Source: Salegentibacter lacus
GTDB lineage: Bacteria > Bacteroidota > Bacteroidia > Flavobacteriales > Flavobacteriaceae
Direction of reading: 5' to 3'
Assembly: GCF_020164555.1 (NCBI RefSeq)
Contig: NZ_JAIQZB010000008.1
Location: forward strand, 120,539 to 184,538
Length of the DNA: 64,000 nucleotides
The notes below the pieces were generated by a model. It was not told the DNA's origin, did no database searches, and saw only the letters and a list, made by a program, of their open reading frames with translations. A program made the translations under genes and the position numbers. Every line of letters begins with the position of its first letter. The stretch's first letter is position 1. This document shows positions 53,805 to 63,010 of this stretch, piece by piece.

Positions 53805-55442
53805 ATGAAAAAAATAATTTTAATTCTTGCTGTTTTTATTTCAGCTTCTAACATTTCCTGTGCCCAGGTTTTAAGCAACAAAGAAGGTAAGTATACCGAA
53901 GCCGATTCGCTTAGAGGATCGCTAAGACAGGAGCGCGCTTTTGATGTTCAGAAGTATCATTTAAAACTTAAAGTGGAACCTGAAAAACAATTTATTTCCG
54001 GCTCAAATACCATTAGTTTTATTGCTGAAGAAAACCTTTCTACAATTCAAATAGACCTTTTTGAAAATATGAAAGTAGATTCTATCCTTCAAAATGGTGA
54101 AACTTTAGCTTATAGTCGCAAACATAATGCAGTTTTTATCGATTTGGATGAATCGGTTAAAGCTGATGAGAAAGGAGAAATTCAGTTTTATTATTCCGGA
54201 AAACCTATAGTAGCAAGAAATGCACCCTGGGATGGCGGTTTTGTTTGGGATGAAGATGAAAATGGCGACCCGTGGATTGGCGTTGCTGTTCAGGGCACCG
54301 GGGCCAGTCTTTGGTATCCCAATAAAGATCACCAAAGTGACGAACCGGAAGAAGTTCAGCTGGATATCGCTGTTCCAAATGGGTTGATGAATGTCTCGAA
54401 CGGGCAATTCTTAGGCGAAAAAGATTTAGGAAACGGATTTACCCAATGGAGCTGGAAAACAGTAAACCCAATCAATAATTACAACGTGATGATCAACATC
54501 GCGAATTATGATCATTTCTCTGATTCCTACGGTGATCTTGACCTGGATTACTATGTTTTGCCTTACAACCTTGAAAAAGCTAAAGAGCAGTTTAAAGAGG
54601 TAAAACCGATGATGGATTGTTTCTACGACAAATTCGGGGAATATCCTTTTGTAGAAGACGGCTTTAAATTGATTGAAACTCCCTACCTGGGAATGGAACA
54701 CCAGAGTGCCGTAGCCTATGGGAATGAATATAAAATGGGATATCTGGGCAATGACCTTTCCGGTACCGGAATTGGCTTAAAATGGGATTATATCATAATT
54801 CACGAGTCCGGGCACGAGTGGTATGGCAATAGCATTACGGCAAAAGATATCGCCGATATGTGGATTCACGAAGGATTTACTTCATATTCTGAAGCTGTTT
54901 ACGTCGAGTGTCGTTGGGGTAAAGAAGAGGCTTTGGAATACCTAAAAGGAACTCGCCGTGGTCTAAGTAATGATGCCACTATTATTGGAGATTACGGTGT
55001 AAATAGTGAAGGCTCAGGCGATATGTATTTTAAAGGTGCGAATCTACTCAATACCATTCGTAGTATTTATGATGACGATGAATTATGGTGGAAAACCTTA
55101 AAGGATTATACCGAAACCTATAAGCATCAAATTATCGATACAGAAACCACCGAAAATTTCTTTGATGAAGCTACAAATGTTAACCTCGATCCAATTTTCG
55201 ATCAATATTTAAGACATTCCAATTTGCCTAAGTTGGAGTTCAGAAAAAACGATGGAAAAATCCAGGCCCGTTGGGTTACCGATGTTGAGAATTTTATGAT
55301 GCCCGTAGATATTCTTATTGATGAAAAAGAAATAAGAATTTACCCAACAAACGATTGGCAAAATTTAAAGCAAAAGGTAGCGTTAGATGAAATAAAAATA
55401 AACGAACTGGAATTTTATATTGAGGCTACTTATAAAAAATAA
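53805..55442 (+). CDS. M1-family metallopeptidase, exported
   Basis: The 545-residue protein has a signal peptide (about residues 1-20, ending SCAQ; lipidation at the Cys is possible but the lipobox NIS-C is atypical). The catalytic core shows the M1 zinc motif HESGHEWYGNSI, with the third ligand Glu 18 residues later in IHEGFTSYSEA, and the exopeptidase motif appears as GMEHQSAVAYG. It ends after the catalytic domain plus a short beta domain, so it is a compact form. A periplasmic aminopeptidase role is expected. Confidence 0.93.
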   Translation: MKKIILILAVFISASNISCAQVLSNKEGKYTEADSLRGSLRQERAFDVQKYHLKLKVEPEKQFISGSNTISFIAEENLSTIQIDLFENMKVDSILQNGETLAYSRKHNAVFIDLDESVKADEKGEIQFYYSGKPIVARNAPWDGGFVWDEDENGDPWIGVAVQGTGASLWYPNKDHQSDEPEEVQLDIAVPNGLMNVSNGQFLGEKDLGNGFTQWSWKTVNPINNYNVMINIANYDHFSDSYGDLDLDYYVLPYNLEKAKEQFKEVKPMMDCFYDKFGEYPFVEDGFKLIETPYLGMEHQSAVAYGNEYKMGYLGNDLSGTGIGLKWDYIIIHESGHEWYGNSITAKDIADMWIHEGFTSYSEAVYVECRWGKEEALEYLKGTRRGLSNDATIIGDYGVNSEGSGDMYFKGANLLNTIRSIYDDDELWWKTLKDYTETYKHQIIDTETTENFFDEATNVNLDPIFDQYLRHSNLPKLEFRKNDGKIQARWVTDVENFMMPVDILIDEKEIRIYPTNDWQNLKQKVALDEIKINELEFYIEATYKK

Positions 55443-55461
55443 ATTCTTTCATTAAAAGACA

Positions 55462-55485
55462 AAGTGGCCTTCACCAGGGCCACTT
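55462..55485 (+). terminator. Terminator of the M1 peptidase gene
   Basis: Stem AAGTGGCC / GGCCACTT followed by a run of T residues, 20 bp after the stop. Confidence 0.85.
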
Positions 55486-55548
55486 TTTTTTAGAATAATA
55501 AACAAACAATTATTTTCTTCGATATTCAAACTTAATTACAGTCGAATT

Positions 55549-56658
55549 TTATTCTACTTTACTTTTAAAGGTATTCTCCCGATGGATTTTCCCGGTGTGG
55601 GTTTCTTCAAATTTTTCTATAAAATAGATCTTTTTGGGCCGCTCGTATTTCTCAAGGCTGCTTAATTCACTAATCTCTTTATCTAATTTATAAAGAAGAT
55701 TTTCTGAAAATTCATTTTCAACAAAGAGCACCAGTTTTTCACCAAGAGAATCATCTGGCATTGCCGTTACAAATAATCGCTGATCTATAATTTTGGAAAG
55801 CTTTCTCTCTATTTGTTCAGGATGAAGTTTTATTCCACCCGAATTAATCACATTATCCAATCTCCCTTTCCATAAAAATTTCTTGTAGGTAAGAATTTCA
55901 ACCACATCGTTAGTGGTAATAATTTCATCAGAAAGTTTAGGCGCTTTTATCACTAAACAGCCCCGATCATCCTGCGAAATATTGATATTAGGCAAAACCT
56001 TAAACGGTCGGGATTTTTTCTTATTTTTTGAAGGGTTTAATCTTTTTGCCGCAATGTGTGTAACCGTTTCGGTCATCCCATAAGTTTCATAAACCTTGGT
56101 GCCAACTTCCTTTACCATCTTCTGAAGTCTGGGTGAAACCGCTCCGCCTCCAACAATTAGTTTTTTTATAAGGTGTAAACGTCCAACCGAATTATCTAAT
56201 TGAAACGGCGTCATCGCGCAAAAATCATAACGTTTAAAAACCTGGTCTAAAGGATTGGAAGAAGGAGGAACCATATCTAATTGCCATCCTAAAACCATTG
56301 CTCGAACCAGCATCATTTTTCCTGCTATATAATTAGCTGGCAAACATAATAAAGCGGTAGTTTTTTCGGGCAATTCAAAGAAACGAGAGGTCGCTATGGC
56401 AGAATTGATCATATGCTCCTTTTTGATTCTTATCACTTTTGGCTTTCCAGTAGAACCCGAAGTTTTCACCTCAACATATTTCGAAGGCTTGATCCATTCT
56501 AACAGGAAACTTCCAACTTTCTCCTCAAAGGCTTCTCCTTCCTTTATGTAACTATAGGCCACTAAATGAAGTTCGGCATTTGTGAAATGTCGTTTATTCA
56601 GCCTAAAATCGGGATGGGTTTCCGGTACTTTATACTTATCTGCCATATTTAAAACCAA
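55549..56658 (-). CDS. menE: o-Succinylbenzoate-CoA ligase-like AMP-binding enzyme
   Basis: This 369-residue adenylate-forming enzyme has the P-loop KTSGSTGKPKVIRIKK, the YGMTETVTHIA motif and the hinge/adenylate motif LWKGRLDNVINSGGIKLHPEQ. It is shorter than textbook MenE (about 450 or more), as is common in Bacteroidota. The neighbouring menC and menA genes make OSB-CoA ligase the best assignment. It converts o-succinylbenzoate into its CoA ester in menaquinone synthesis. Confidence 0.87.
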   Translation of the reverse strand: MVLNMADKYKVPETHPDFRLNKRHFTNAELHLVAYSYIKEGEAFEEKVGSFLLEWIKPSKYVEVKTSGSTGKPKVIRIKKEHMINSAIATSRFFELPEKTTALLCLPANYIAGKMMLVRAMVLGWQLDMVPPSSNPLDQVFKRYDFCAMTPFQLDNSVGRLHLIKKLIVGGGAVSPRLQKMVKEVGTKVYETYGMTETVTHIAAKRLNPSKNKKKSRPFKVLPNINISQDDRGCLVIKAPKLSDEIITTNDVVEILTYKKFLWKGRLDNVINSGGIKLHPEQIERKLSKIIDQRLFVTAMPDDSLGEKLVLFVENEFSENLLYKLDKEISELSSLEKYERPKKIYFIEKFEETHTGKIHRENTFKSKVE

Positions 56659-56707
56659 ATATGTTACATTTCTCTATATTGAAAGTTAGTAAATTGTAAT
56701 GATAAAT

Positions 56708-57649
56708 TTAACTTTCTTCTGAAAGTTTTAAGGTTTCAGGCTTTTCTACTTTTCCGAAGAGTTTATTTTTCCAGTTACTCCAGCCATATTTTTTAGCCAT
56801 TATAAATAAGAAAAGAGGATAAATTATAAAGACTGGAATAGCCACATCCCAAAAGCTTGCAATGGGTGCAGACACATCTTTAAAAATAGATTCGGTTTGG
56901 AAGGCAGTCCAATCGGCAGTTATTAAAAGGGCTGCTACTAAATTATTAGCAGCATGAAAACCAAGCGCCAGTTCGAGACCTTCATCCATAAGTGTCATAA
57001 TCCCGAGCATAAATCCGGTACCGATGTAATGAATCATAATAATATCCCCCAGCTGCGCTACCTCCGGATTGAAATAATGAAGACCACCAAAAATGATGGA
57101 AGTAAGAAATAATGGAACCCAGCGATTTTTAGCAAACACACCAATGCCCTGCATTAAATATCCCCGAAACATATATTCCTCAAAGCTCGTTTGCAGAGGA
57201 ATAAATATAACAGCAATTCCTAATAAAATAAGAAATGATGTAGGTTCAAAATTTAACTGATAATCTTCTGGGTAGGCAAAATAATACCCCATTGTGGTTA
57301 GAATAGTAAAAACTGCGACCAGAATAAAAGCAAAGAAAAACCGACTCCAGTCTATCTTCTTTCGTGTAGTTGTAAGGGTTTTTAAGGGCTGTGAATGCAA
57401 AAATTTCGCATTAAAAAGCACGGCAACAAGCCCTGCGGCAAAAGGTAATAATAGAAAAAACAAGGTAAGGTTTGAATCGAAGACTTTTAACATTCCTGAT
57501 TCGTCCATAGCGGCATCAAATCCGCCTTCTAAAGCCAAAGCTACTACAAACGGAATTTGGGCAATAATTACCGCAACCATAATTATAACTACTCCAATAA
57601 TATATCTCCATAATTCATGATGAAATCGGAACGCTTGTGCTATATACAT
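56708..57649 (-). CDS. CPBP-family intramembrane protease
   Basis: This 313-residue integral membrane protein with about eight helices has the CAAX-protease/bacteriocin-processing motifs: SFEEYMFRGYLMQG (EExxxR), FGGLHYFNPE (FxxxH) and GFHAANNLVAALL (HxxxN). It lies between menE and menC on the same strand, with 3 bp to menC, so it is co-expressed with menaquinone genes. The substrate is unknown, and a link to quinone synthesis is not established. Confidence 0.9.
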   Translation of the reverse strand: MYIAQAFRFHHELWRYIIGVVIIMVAVIIAQIPFVVALALEGGFDAAMDESGMLKVFDSNLTLFFLLLPFAAGLVAVLFNAKFLHSQPLKTLTTTRKKIDWSRFFFAFILVAVFTILTTMGYYFAYPEDYQLNFEPTSFLILLGIAVIFIPLQTSFEEYMFRGYLMQGIGVFAKNRWVPLFLTSIIFGGLHYFNPEVAQLGDIIMIHYIGTGFMLGIMTLMDEGLELALGFHAANNLVAALLITADWTAFQTESIFKDVSAPIASFWDVAIPVFIIYPLFLFIMAKKYGWSNWKNKLFGKVEKPETLKLSEES

Positions 57650-57652
57650 TTA

Positions 57653-58687
57653 CTAAAAATTAAATTCCCAGCTTATAGCCGGATTATATTGAATATTTCC
57701 TTTTTCTACCTCTAAAGGGCTTTGAATATTATTGGTGTATAAACTTCCTGTGCCAAGTCCCTGGGGCATTTTACTGTTTTTTGTATAGGTAAATTGCGAA
57801 ATTGCATTCAGCCCCAAATTACTCTCTAAAGCACTGGTAATCCACCACCCAATATTGTTTTCTTCGGCTAAATCAATCCACTCTTGTGTACCTTTAAAAC
57901 CACCGATCAAACTCGGTTTTAAAATAATATATTGAGGTTTGATTGTTTGTAATAATTCCTGCTTTTTCGTTACATCAAAAACACCAATCAATTCTTCATC
58001 TAAGGCAATTGGCAACGGAGTCTCCCGACATAAATTTGCCATGTTTTCCCACTGACCTTGTTTTATGGGTTGTTCTATACTGTGTAATTGAAATTCAGAT
58101 AAACGTTTCAGCCTTTCCAGAGCTTCTTCAGGTTTAAACGCTCCATTAGCATCTACGCGCAATTCTATTTCTTCGGAAGAAAATTCAGATCGAATATACT
58201 TTAAAAGCTCCAGTTCGGTTTCAAAATCTATAGCACCAATTTTCATTTTAATACAGTCAAAACCTGCTTCGATTTTCTCCTGAATCTGGGATTTCATATA
58301 TTCTTTTTCCCCCATCCATATCAATCCATTAATTGGTATTGCAGCTTTTCCGTCAGTGAATTCAGAAGGAAATATTTCGAAAGGATTTTTAGCTTTTAAC
58401 GATCTAAAAGCCATTTCTACCCCAATTTGAATGCTTGGAAATTCTTTTAATTCTTCCCAAAGCATGGTTTCGCCCAGATTGATATTGTTGCAAACCAACT
58501 GCAATTTTTCTTCATAATCTGGCCTATCGTCTATACTTAGACTTCTAAGAATTCCGCATTCGCCATAACCAACCTTATTACCATCGGTTACTTTTAGAAA
58601 CCAGGTTTCTTTAGTAGTAAGAACGCCCCGCGAAGTTCCGCTGGGGCGTTTAAAATTTAAGATATACTTTTTATAATCTGCCTGCAT
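57653..58687 (-). CDS. menC: o-Succinylbenzoate synthase
   Basis: The 344-residue enolase-superfamily enzyme carries CIKMKIGAIDFETEL (catalytic Lys), LRVDANGAFKPEEAL (metal Asp), SIEQPIKQGQ (metal Glu), LPIALDEELIGV (metal Asp/Glu) and YIILKPSLIGGF (second catalytic Lys). It dehydrates SHCHC to o-succinylbenzoate in menaquinone synthesis. Its ATG lies 27 bp after the UPF0173 gene stop on the same strand. Confidence 0.94.
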   Translation of the reverse strand: MQADYKKYILNFKRPSGTSRGVLTTKETWFLKVTDGNKVGYGECGILRSLSIDDRPDYEEKLQLVCNNINLGETMLWEELKEFPSIQIGVEMAFRSLKAKNPFEIFPSEFTDGKAAIPINGLIWMGEKEYMKSQIQEKIEAGFDCIKMKIGAIDFETELELLKYIRSEFSSEEIELRVDANGAFKPEEALERLKRLSEFQLHSIEQPIKQGQWENMANLCRETPLPIALDEELIGVFDVTKKQELLQTIKPQYIILKPSLIGGFKGTQEWIDLAEENNIGWWITSALESNLGLNAISQFTYTKNSKMPQGLGTGSLYTNNIQSPLEVEKGNIQYNPAISWEFNF

Positions 58688-58714
58688 ATATTTTATTATT
58701 TGGCCAGGCTGAAA

Positions 58715-59395
58715 CTAAAGTTCCAGACTCTCACCAATTTCAAGAAGCATAAGGTCTTTCCCCTCATCAAAAAACTTTCTTTTAGCTTCTTCGTGATCTA
58801 TTTCAATGTAACCAAAAGTATCATAATGGCAACCTAAAACTTTATCGCATTCAACAAAATCACTGGCTATAATAGCATCTTCTACTCCCATGGTAAAATT
58901 GTCTCCTATAGGTAAAATTGCTAAATCTAAAGTGGTGTGATGCGGTATTAATTTCATATCCATAGTAAGCGCGGTATCGCCGGCAATATAGATGTTCTTA
59001 TGTTCGCCTTCTATCACAAACCCACCTGGCTGCCCACCATATTTACCATCTGGAAAAGAACTGGAATGGATCGCATTTACGTATTTTACTTTTCCGAATT
59101 CAAAATCCCAGCTTCCGCCGTGATTCATAGGGTGAACTTCAATGCCTTTTTCTTCGTAATGATTTGCGATCTCAAAATTACTTACAATTACGGCTCCGCT
59201 ATTTTTGGCGATTTCTTCAGCATCTAAAGTATGATCCTGATGTGCGTGAGTGAGTAAAATATAATCGGCCTTAATATCTTTAATATTGATCTTATCTTTT
59301 GCGAGATCATTTCCGGTGATAAACGGATCTACCAAAACATTAATGTTGGCTATTTTAATTCCGAAACAACTTTGTCCGTAATACGTGATTTTCAT
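58715..59395 (-). CDS. UPF0173 metal-dependent hydrolase (MBL fold)
   Basis: The 226-residue protein has the metallo-beta-lactamase metal site: LTHAHQDHTLD (HxHxDH), MNHGGSWDF (His), AGDTALTMDM (Asp) and GCHYDTFGYIE (His). The pattern ITYYGQSCFGIKIANINVLVDPF at the start and LPIGDNFTMGVEDA are typical of UPF0173. Cytoplasmic, of unknown substrate. It lies between menC and menA within the cluster. Confidence 0.92.
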   Translation of the reverse strand: MKITYYGQSCFGIKIANINVLVDPFITGNDLAKDKINIKDIKADYILLTHAHQDHTLDAEEIAKNSGAVIVSNFEIANHYEEKGIEVHPMNHGGSWDFEFGKVKYVNAIHSSSFPDGKYGGQPGGFVIEGEHKNIYIAGDTALTMDMKLIPHHTTLDLAILPIGDNFTMGVEDAIIASDFVECDKVLGCHYDTFGYIEIDHEEAKRKFFDEGKDLMLLEIGESLEL

Positions 59396-59479
59396 AACTA
59401 AAATTTTATGGTTCGCCCTAATTTAAGGATTCGTTGAAAAAAGTTAGAAACGCCTAAATATATAATTTTGTTAAACTTC

Positions 59480-60382
59480 CTACCAGATCTGGCCTAAACC
59501 AAAAAGTATCGCCGTGGCAAAGGTAGAAAGTGCCAAAATTTTTAATTCGGGATCCAGAAGCGTGGCATTTTCATTTTCTACCACTCTTTTAAGATGAAGG
59601 ATCAAGGGAATTAGAGCCGGGATATAAAGAAAGTCATTTACACTTTCTAGGGTAAGCACTGTAAATATTACCAGGCAAATTATTGCTCCAAGGATAAGCG
59701 AATAATGATAGTTTTTAGCATTTTTAGCGCCCAACTTTACCACCAGCGTATTCTTCCCCGCTATTTTGTCTGAAATTCTATCTCGCATATTATTGAGGTT
59801 TAAAACGCCCATACTTAGAAAACCTATACTGAATGCCGGAAGCAGCACTAACCAATTCCACTGGTGTGCATATAGAAAATAGGAGCCATAAACTGCTACC
59901 AAACCGAAGAAAATAAAGACAAAAACGTCGCCCAGCCCCCGATAACCGTAAGCAGATTTCCCTACAGTATATTTAATGGCCGCGGCAATTGCCCCAACAC
60001 CCAACAGGAAGAAAAATAATGCATACCCTAAGTTTTCCTTTCCGAAGGCTACGTAAATAAGTAAAATTGCAAAAAGCAAAGTAACTATCGCAGTAATTAT
60101 GATTCCCTGAAGCATTTCTTTTTGGCTAATGAGTCCGCTTTGAATGGCGCGTTGCGGCCCTACCCTATCTTTATTATCTGTTCCTTTTACTCCGTCACCA
60201 TAATCGTTAGCGAAATTTGAGAGTATTTGTAAGCCTAAAGTTGTGGCAAGAGCCAGGCTAAAAATAATAACACTAAAAAAACCTTCTGCTACGGCAATGG
60301 TAGTTCCCACAATAATTCCCGAAACCGATAATGGTAAGGTCCTTAACCTGGCAGCGCTAATCCAAGAGTTAAATTTTACCAT
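59480..60382 (-). CDS. menA: 1,4-Dihydroxy-2-naphthoate polyprenyltransferase
   Basis: The 300-residue integral membrane enzyme (about eight helices) has the first Asp-rich motif NFANDYGDGVKGTDNKDRVGPQRA and the second, NNMRDRISDKIAGKNTL, for binding the polyprenyl diphosphate via magnesium. It prenylates DHNA to demethylmenaquinone. It follows holA on the minus strand after 4 bp. Confidence 0.95.
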   Translation of the reverse strand: MVKFNSWISAARLRTLPLSVSGIIVGTTIAVAEGFFSVIIFSLALATTLGLQILSNFANDYGDGVKGTDNKDRVGPQRAIQSGLISQKEMLQGIIITAIVTLLFAILLIYVAFGKENLGYALFFFLLGVGAIAAAIKYTVGKSAYGYRGLGDVFVFIFFGLVAVYGSYFLYAHQWNWLVLLPAFSIGFLSMGVLNLNNMRDRISDKIAGKNTLVVKLGAKNAKNYHYSLILGAIICLVIFTVLTLESVNDFLYIPALIPLILHLKRVVENENATLLDPELKILALSTFATAILFGLGQIW

Positions 60383-60386
60383 GCTC

Positions 60387-61391
60387 TTAGTTTAAAATCT
60401 TAACCATTAATTCTTTAAGCAAGTCGCCGTGGGATACATTCACCGCCCCAACGCCTTTTCCTTTTACATCGCTTTCGTGCAGCAGACCAATAACCTGGCT
60501 AACTTTCTTCATTGGATAATTTTTAGCAGCGGCTATATAATCGCCTACAAAATAAGGATGCACTTTAAGCTGTTTGGCAACATTAGCTTTAGATTTATCG
60601 GGGAGGCCATGATATTGCATTATTTGTGAGAAATAAGAAAACAAAAGCGAAATGGTAACTACCATTGGGTTGTCTTTCGGGTTTTGCGCAAAATAATTTA
60701 CAATGCGGTGTGCCTTTAAGGAATCTCGCATACCTATGGCTTTTCGCAATTCGAAATTATTGAAATCCTTGCTTATTCCTATATTTCGCTCAATAAGTTC
60801 GGGAGTAATTTGAGTTCCTTCCGGAGTTATGAGCTGAAGTTTATTTAACTCGTTATCAATTTTACCAAGGTCAATTCCTAAAAATTCTACCAGCATCTGT
60901 GCTGCCTTGGGTGAAATTGTATAATTTCTTGCTTTCAGGGTTTTCATAATCCAATCGGCCACCTGGTTTTCGTAAAGTCGCTTACTTTCAAACAAAACCC
61001 CGTTTTTCTTCAGGACTTTAGAAAGTTTCTTCCGTTTATCAAGGCTTTTGTATTTGTAACAAAAAACCAAAGTAGTGGTAGGCTGCGGATTTTCGGCATA
61101 AGCTACCAGGTTTTCGATACTTCGGGAAAGATCCTGGGCTTCTTTTACAATAATCACCTGTCTTTCGGCCATCATTGGGTAACGCTTGGCATTACTTATA
61201 ATTTCATCTACACTGGTATCCCGGCCATACATTATAATTTGATTGAAACCTTTCTCCTCTTCTGCCAGTAAATTTTGCGCTATAAAATCTGAGATCCTGT
61301 CTATATAATAAGGTTCTTCGCCCATTAAAAAGTAAAGCGGCGAAATACTGCCCTTTTGAATATTATTCACAATCTCTTTTGCTTCTTCCAT
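60387..61391 (-). CDS. holA: DNA polymerase III subunit delta
   Basis: The 334 residues match HolA of the clamp loader: PLYFLMGEEPYYIDRISDFI near the N-terminus, RQVIIVKEAQDLSRSIENL, the TLVFCYKYKSLDKRKKLSKVL segment and a helical C-terminus. Delta opens the sliding clamp. It is the first gene of the leftward menA-containing run and is divergent from the HsdR-N-like gene. Confidence 0.94.
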   Translation of the reverse strand: MEEAKEIVNNIQKGSISPLYFLMGEEPYYIDRISDFIAQNLLAEEEKGFNQIIMYGRDTSVDEIISNAKRYPMMAERQVIIVKEAQDLSRSIENLVAYAENPQPTTTLVFCYKYKSLDKRKKLSKVLKKNGVLFESKRLYENQVADWIMKTLKARNYTISPKAAQMLVEFLGIDLGKIDNELNKLQLITPEGTQITPELIERNIGISKDFNNFELRKAIGMRDSLKAHRIVNYFAQNPKDNPMVVTISLLFSYFSQIMQYHGLPDKSKANVAKQLKVHPYFVGDYIAAAKNYPMKKVSQVIGLLHESDVKGKGVGAVNVSHGDLLKELMVKILN

Positions 61392-61462
61392 TAACCTGAA
61401 GGATTTTTTTAAATTTAAACCGAAGCTTGCCGCGCTGTGGTTTTGTTTTTTACTTTTGGCCT

Positions 61463-61927
61463 ATGTTAGCGCTAAATTTTCCAAAGTATAATTTTCGGTT
61501 CAAAAATAGTGAAAATAAAATAGCCGTTTTTGATGAACTCCGGAAAAAGTTTGTAGTCTTAACCCCCGAAGAATGGGTTAGGCAACATGTAGTCAAATTT
61601 CTTACTTTAGATAAGAATTACCCGAAAAACCATATAAATGTTGAAAAGCAACTTAAGCTGGGGAAACTCACCAAACGTTATGATGCTGTGGTTTTTTATC
61701 CTAACGGAAAAATAAAGGTCGTGGTAGAATGTAAAGCCCCGCATATAAAAATCACGCAAGATGTTTTTGACCAGATTGCAAGATATAACCTCAGCCTAAA
61801 AGCCGATTTTTTAATGCTCACTAACGGCTTGCAACATTATTATTGTAAACTGGATTATGAAAAAGAAAAATATGATTTTCTAACGGAAATTCCTGATTAT
61901 GCTTCTAAAACCTCTAAAAATTCATGA
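61463..61927 (+). CDS. HsdR N-terminal-like (PD-(D/E)XK) single-domain protein
   Basis: The start is set at 61463 (154 residues, MLALNFPKYNFRF), because the upstream extension overlaps the divergent promoter region and is unlike the family. The type I restriction HsdR N-terminal domain pattern is visible: WVRQHVVKFLTLDKNYPKN, KRYDAVVFYPNGK (catalytic Asp), VVVECKAP (E-x-K) and DQIARYNL. It has no helicase domain and no hsdM/hsdS neighbours, so it is not a classical restriction system. It is common next to holA in Bacteroidota. The next gene overlaps its stop by 4 bp. Confidence 0.88.
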   Translation: MLALNFPKYNFRFKNSENKIAVFDELRKKFVVLTPEEWVRQHVVKFLTLDKNYPKNHINVEKQLKLGKLTKRYDAVVFYPNGKIKVVVECKAPHIKITQDVFDQIARYNLSLKADFLMLTNGLQHYYCKLDYEKEKYDFLTEIPDYASKTSKNS

Positions 61928-62919
61928 GCACAGCTGTAGTAATTTTAAACTGGAATGGGCGCGATTTGCTTCAACAGTTTTTACCTTCGGTAGTTAGTTT
62001 TTCTGAAGAGGCCAATATTTATGTGGCCGATAATGCTTCAACCGATGATTCAGTAAGCTTTGTAAAAGAAAATTTTCCGCAGGTAAAAATTATTCAGAAT
62101 ACAGAAAACGGTGGTTTCGCCAAAGGCTATAACGATGCGCTTTTCGGTTTAACCGAAGATGTTTTTGTGCTTTTAAACAGCGATGTAGAAGTTACCGAAA
62201 AATGGTTAAAACCAATTCTTGAAATTTTCAAGAACGAACCTAAAACAGCCGCGGTTCAACCTAAAATACTCGATTTCAATAAAAAAGACACTTTTGAATA
62301 TGCCGGGGCGGCTGGTGGGTTTATAGATAAATACGGTTATCCGTTTTGTCGTGGGAGAATTTTTGAAACTTTGGAAGAAGACCACGGGCAATATAACGAC
62401 GATGCCGCCATTTTTTGGGCCAGCGGTGCCTGTTTAGCAATTAGAAAAACCGTTTACTGGGAGGCCGGCGCACTCGATGAAGATTTTTTTGCCCACCAGG
62501 AAGAAATAGATTTATGCTGGCGAATTCACAATTTAGGTTACCAAATAAGATCTTCCGGCATTTCCAGCGTTTATCACGTGGGCGGCTCTACTCTTGACAG
62601 TATGAATCCCAGGAAAACCTTTTTCAATTTTAGGAACAACTTATATATGCTACTAAAAAACGTGCCGGCGCCCAATGTGTATGGTATTTTGATTACGAGA
62701 ATGATCCTGGATGGCATTGCCGGTATGCAATTTTTAGCTCACGGAAGATTTTCACATTTATACGCTATCCTTCAGGCGCATATAGCTTTTTACCGTAACT
62801 TTCGGAAAATCTATAAAAAACGAAAAGGAGTACCAAAAAACCCTGGATATTTTCAGCTAAAATCTATTATTTGGTCTTATTTTTGTTTGAGCAAAACAGA
62901 ATTTTCTAAATTAAAATGA
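61924..62919 (+). CDS. Family 2 glycosyltransferase
   Basis: The 331-residue GT-A enzyme begins STAVVILNWNGRDLLQQFL, with the nucleotide-sugar motifs VADNASTDDS and VLLNSDVEVTEKWL (DxD-like) and an acceptor motif EDFFAHQEEIDLCWRI, as in rhamnosyltransferase-type GT2. A C-terminal amphipathic/hydrophobic region (about 245-290) may attach to the membrane. Its ATG overlaps the preceding stop (ATGA), so the two are translationally coupled. Confidence 0.93.
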   Translation: MSTAVVILNWNGRDLLQQFLPSVVSFSEEANIYVADNASTDDSVSFVKENFPQVKIIQNTENGGFAKGYNDALFGLTEDVFVLLNSDVEVTEKWLKPILEIFKNEPKTAAVQPKILDFNKKDTFEYAGAAGGFIDKYGYPFCRGRIFETLEEDHGQYNDDAAIFWASGACLAIRKTVYWEAGALDEDFFAHQEEIDLCWRIHNLGYQIRSSGISSVYHVGGSTLDSMNPRKTFFNFRNNLYMLLKNVPAPNVYGILITRMILDGIAGMQFLAHGRFSHLYAILQAHIAFYRNFRKIYKKRKGVPKNPGYFQLKSIIWSYFCLSKTEFSKLK

Positions 62920-63010
62920 AAGGATTCAAACTTATGCTATAGCTTCTTTTCCAGCTTTACATTTTTTTGATACTTTTGAATCATCTAACATTAATAACAA
63001 TTACAAGATT

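Noticed and set aside
61463..61927. Type I restriction-modification system
   Set aside because: Only an HsdR N-terminal-like domain is present, without helicase, hsdM or hsdS genes.
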